The notes below the pieces were generated by a model, which searched no databases, was not told the origin of the DNA, and saw nothing but the letters and a program-made list of their open reading frames with translations. The translations under genes were made by a program, and so were the position numbers. Below are positions 33,088-35,848 of a stretch of DNA of 35,848 nt, piece by piece. Position 1 is the first letter of the stretch; each line of letters opens with the position of its first letter. Source of the DNA: Candidatus Kuenenia stuttgartensis (lineage in GTDB: Bacteria; Planctomycetota; Planctomycetia; Pirellulales; UBA1268); NCBI GenBank assembly GCA_943332855.1, contig CALQRA010000019.1, forward strand, positions 1-35,848, read 5' to 3'.

Positions 33088-34977
33088 ATGGGATTCCGCA
33101 CCCTCGCCGCCTGTGTCGATGCACTGCGGCATGAAGGCGAGGCCGTCATCGTCGATGCGCCGCTCGATCCCCAGCTGGAGATCGCCGAGGTCCAGCGGCG
33201 GCTCTACCGCTCCGGCGGCCCGGCGGTGTTGTTTACCAATCCCCGCGGCTGCCCGTTTCCGATCCTCGTCAATCTCTATGGCACTCGGGCGCGCGTCGAG
33301 CGGATCTTCGCCGACACCCTCGACCGTGTCCGGCGCCTCGTTGAGCTGAAGATCGATCCGACCGCCGCCGCCCGCCGCCCGTGGCGCTACTGGCGTGCGC
33401 CGCTGGATGCCCTGACGATGCTTCCGCGACACGTGAGCCGGGGGCCGGTACACGCCTGCCAGGTGGCGCTTCCTTCCCTGCCCCAAGTCGTCTGCTGGCC
33501 GGGGGATGGCGGCCCGTTCATCACGCTTCCGTGTGTCTACTCAGAGGATCCCGCAAGCCCCGGCACACGAAGCTCGAATCTCGGCATGTACCGCGTCCAA
33601 CTCGCTGGCAATGCCTACCGTCCACTCGACGAGGTCGGCCTCCACTACCAGCTCCACCGCGGCATCGGCGTCCACCATGGCAGGGCGCTTGAACGCGGCG
33701 AGCCGCTCCGCGTCGTGATCACCGTCGGAGGCTCGCCGGCGATGGCGGTGGCGGCGATGATGCCCCTCCCCGAAGGGCTCTCGGAGCTGACCTTCGCCGG
33801 GGCGCTCGCCGGCCATCGGATTCCGATGATCACGGCCAAGGGGAGGCCGGCGGTTTACGCCGAGGCCGATTTCGCGATCGAAGGAACGATCCTTCCCGAC
33901 ACGAAGCCGGAAGGCCCGTTCGGAGACCATCTCGGCTACTACGCCCGCCGGCACGACTTTCCAGTCCTCCGCGTCGATCGCGTCTCCCACCGTCACGGCG
34001 CGATCTGGCCGATCACGGTCGTGGGACGGCCACCGCAGGAGGACACGATGTTCGGCTGGCTCGTCCACGAGCTCACCGGGCCGATCATCCCCACCGTTCT
34101 CCCCGGCGTGACGAGCGTTCATGCCGTCGATGCCGCCGGCGTCCACCCGCTCCTCCTCGCGGTGGGAAGCGAGCGCTACCAGCCGTGGCGGAAGACCGAC
34201 CGCCCGGCCGAACTCCTCACGCAGGCCTCGAGCATCCTCGGCCAGGGGCAGCTGTCGCTGGCGAAATACCTTCTCATCGTCAACGGCCTCGAGGCTCCGG
34301 GGCTCGACGCCCACGATGTCGAAGCCTTCCTCGATTGGCTTCTCGCCCGTGTCGATTGGCGGCGCGACTGCCACTTCCACACCGAGACAACGATCGACAC
34401 CCTCGACTACTCGGGCTCCGGGATGAACGCCGGCTCGAAGCTCGTTGTCGCGGCGCGGGGCGCCCCGCGCCGAGCCCTCGGCCGTGAGCTCCCCTCTGCC
34501 CTGCCACTTCCGGCCGGCTTCGCCAATCCCTGCGTCTGCCGCCCCGGCATCCTCGCCATCGAGGGGCCATCGATCGAGCCCCGCTCCCGGCTCGATGCCG
34601 GTGACGATGCGGCCATCTGGCAGGGGGCAGCCTCCGCCCCCTGGAGCGCCGACATCGAGCGGCTGTGCGCGGGCTTGGTTGGGGCGACGGGGCTCGAAGC
34701 CTGGCCGCTGATCGTCGTCGTCGATGATGCCGGCTTCACCGCAGCCTCGCTCGACAATCTCCTTTGGACGACATTCACGCGGTCAAACCCCGCTGCTGAT
34801 GTCCATGGCGTCGGCGCCACCGTTCTCCAGAAGCACTGGGGCTGCACCGGCCCACTGGTCATCGATGCCCGGCTCAAGCCGCATCACGCCCCGCCGGTGG
34901 AGGAAGATCGGGCCGTCTCGGCCCGCATCGACGCTCTCGCCGCCCGGGGCGGGCCGCTTGCGGGCCTGTTTGACTGA
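33088..34977 (+). CDS. UbiD family decarboxylase
   Basis: This 629-residue protein is of the UbiD type, prenylated-FMN-dependent enzymes that reversibly decarboxylate aromatic and unsaturated acids. Family motifs: GPAVLFTNPRGCPFPILVNLYGT near the N-terminus, SSNLGMYRVQ with the conserved Arg, HRGIGVHHGRA, EADFAIEG and KPEGPFGDHLGYY with the catalytic glutamates, and a C-terminal VDWRRDCHFHTETTIDTLDYSG. It is longer than E. coli UbiD (497) owing to a C-terminal extension of about 100 residues (LPLIVVVDDAGFT and so on). The ATG at 33088 is four bases past the kdpD stop, so it may ride on the kdp transcript. No ubiX-like prenyltransferase is in view. The substrate is unknown. Confidence 0.88.
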   Translation: MGFRTLAACVDALRHEGEAVIVDAPLDPQLEIAEVQRRLYRSGGPAVLFTNPRGCPFPILVNLYGTRARVERIFADTLDRVRRLVELKIDPTAAARRPWRYWRAPLDALTMLPRHVSRGPVHACQVALPSLPQVVCWPGDGGPFITLPCVYSEDPASPGTRSSNLGMYRVQLAGNAYRPLDEVGLHYQLHRGIGVHHGRALERGEPLRVVITVGGSPAMAVAAMMPLPEGLSELTFAGALAGHRIPMITAKGRPAVYAEADFAIEGTILPDTKPEGPFGDHLGYYARRHDFPVLRVDRVSHRHGAIWPITVVGRPPQEDTMFGWLVHELTGPIIPTVLPGVTSVHAVDAAGVHPLLLAVGSERYQPWRKTDRPAELLTQASSILGQGQLSLAKYLLIVNGLEAPGLDAHDVEAFLDWLLARVDWRRDCHFHTETTIDTLDYSGSGMNAGSKLVVAARGAPRRALGRELPSALPLPAGFANPCVCRPGILAIEGPSIEPRSRLDAGDDAAIWQGAASAPWSADIERLCAGLVGATGLEAWPLIVVVDDAGFTAASLDNLLWTTFTRSNPAADVHGVGATVLQKHWGCTGPLVIDARLKPHHAPPVEEDRAVSARIDALAARGGPLAGLFD

Positions 34978-34984
34978 CGGCTCG

Positions 34985-35848
34985 TCACTTCCCCCCGAGG
35001 CGCTTCACGAGCCAGTCGCGGACGGTGGTGAGGGCCACCGGGGCGAAGGTCTCCTCGATCCGGTCGTATTCGCTGACGGCGCCGGTCGTGCAGGTTTGGA
35101 AAAGGTGGTTGAGGCCGGGAAGTTCCTCGACGGTGGCGTCAGCGTTTCCGCCGGCGGCGAGCGCTTGGCGGATCGCCGGGAGGTTCAGCCCCGGATCAAC
35201 CTGCACGTCCTTCTCGCCGATGACCGCGAGAACCGGGCAGGTGATCTTGGCCAGCGCGGTCGCCGGATCGTGTCCGATGAAAAACCGGAACCAGGGTGCC
35301 GAGAGGCGCCGCAGGCCGTCGGCCACGGCCGCGTCGAGCTGGGCGTTGGCGGCATCGTCGGCCTTCTCCATTTCGTCGGCAAGGTCGGCTCGGATCCGCG
35401 CCCCGGCCTTGGCGGCGAGCGCCGCCGGATCGGTGCTCTCGTCGGAGCCGCGGACGGCGTCGATCATCGCCTCCTGCATGATCCGCGAGCGCCGGATCTG
35501 ATCGGCGTCGCCGAGGCCTTCCGACTTGAGCACGAGCTCCCCCTGCGAGACGAGAATCCGCCCGCCGTCGACTCCCGTCCCGGCGAGCATGACGATCGCG
35601 GCGAGGTCGGTGCGACGCTCGGCGAGGAGCGCGGCGATCAATCCCCCTTCGCTGTGACCGACAATGCCGATCCGCGCCGGATCGATGCCGGGCTGCTTCT
35701 GGAGCCAATCGATCCCTGCTTCGGCATCGCGCGCGAAGTCGACGCTCGTCCCCTTCGTCGGATCCCCAGTCGAGCCGCCGACGCCGCGGTCGTCGTAGCG
35801 GAGGACGGCGATCCCGGCGCGCGACAGGGCATCGGCGAGGACGAGGAA
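34985..35848 (-). CDS. Alpha/beta hydrolase, 5' end outside the window
   Basis: The minus-strand frame stays open to the window edge, so the N-terminus is missing; at least 287 residues are visible. LRYDDRGVGGSTG is the oxyanion-side DxRGxGxS loop, IGIVGHSEGGLIAALLA carries the nucleophile Ser in GHSEGG, PVLAVIGEKDVQVDP is the acid strand and LPGLNHLFQ the catalytic His. This matches the dienelactone-hydrolase or S9-like esterase group, many of which are exported in Planctomycetes. The stop at 34985 faces the UbiD stop with seven bases between. Any signal peptide would lie outside the window. Confidence 0.88.
   Translation of the reverse strand, partial: FLVLADALSRAGIAVLRYDDRGVGGSTGDPTKGTSVDFARDAEAGIDWLQKQPGIDPARIGIVGHSEGGLIAALLAERRTDLAAIVMLAGTGVDGGRILVSQGELVLKSEGLGDADQIRRSRIMQEAMIDAVRGSDESTDPAALAAKAGARIRADLADEMEKADDAANAQLDAAVADGLRRLSAPWFRFFIGHDPATALAKITCPVLAVIGEKDVQVDPGLNLPAIRQALAAGGNADATVEELPGLNHLFQTCTTGAVSEYDRIEETFAPVALTTVRDWLVKRLGGK

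Overview
The window looks like chromosomal DNA of a GC-rich planctomycete-type bacterium. It holds a DUF1501 protein and a Gfo/Idh/MocA oxidoreductase, both with twin-arginine signals, an exported leucine-rich-repeat protein, and sulfotransferase/glycosyltransferase genes, a mix typical of Planctomycetes. The assignment rests on gene content only, because no rRNA is present.

Host left arm (1-12235). A minus-strand PspA/IM30 gene lies 70 bp upstream of an AAA+ ATPase gene cut by the window edge. Next come the LRR protein, a strong terminator serving the Gfo/Idh/MocA gene, a 60-codon plus-strand gene, the DUF1501 gene, and a translationally coupled minus-strand operon (sulfotransferase, family 2 glycosyltransferase, sulfotransferase-glycosyltransferase fusion). 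Two overlapping plus-strand membrane-protein genes close the arm.

Integrated element (about 12317/12361-22076, period 9,716 bp). A 125-bp direct repeat (12236-12360 and 21952-22076) ends inside the anticodon arm of a tRNA-His(GUG) gene that is intact at the right end. Between the repeats lie a left-end ORF without its own good start, a P27-type terminase small subunit with no large subunit or virion genes, an EcoRI-family adenine methyltransferase overlapping a DUF262-HNH nuclease (a candidate restriction-modification cassette, visibly more AT-rich), a six-gene chain with start/stop overlaps (AlpA/MerR-like HTH, DUF669, AEP primase, unknown, DnaB-like ATPase, winged HTH), a control region, a small HTH regulator and a tyrosine recombinase. 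The best reading is a phage satellite (PICI-like) carrying a defence cargo. This is inference.

The most striking detail is that the integrase reading frame runs through the attachment repeat. While integrated, its stop codon TAG comes from the host tRNA gene. In a circular excised form the frame would continue 90 codons into the left-end ORF, giving a 681-residue protein. The left repeat also keeps the integrase frame, with two synonymous and one Ile/Val difference from the right copy, suggesting that it is a scar of an earlier related element.

Host right arm (22033-35848). After tRNA-His, minus-strand genes encode Dtd, an Atg22/UMF1-like transporter, a small membrane protein, RarA and an OsmC-family protein. 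Divergently, kdpF-kdpA-kdpB-kdpC-kdpD form an overlapping potassium-ATPase operon whose KdpD ends before any histidine-kinase domain, with no kdpE in view. A UbiD-family decarboxylase follows, and then a convergent alpha/beta hydrolase gene cut by the window edge.
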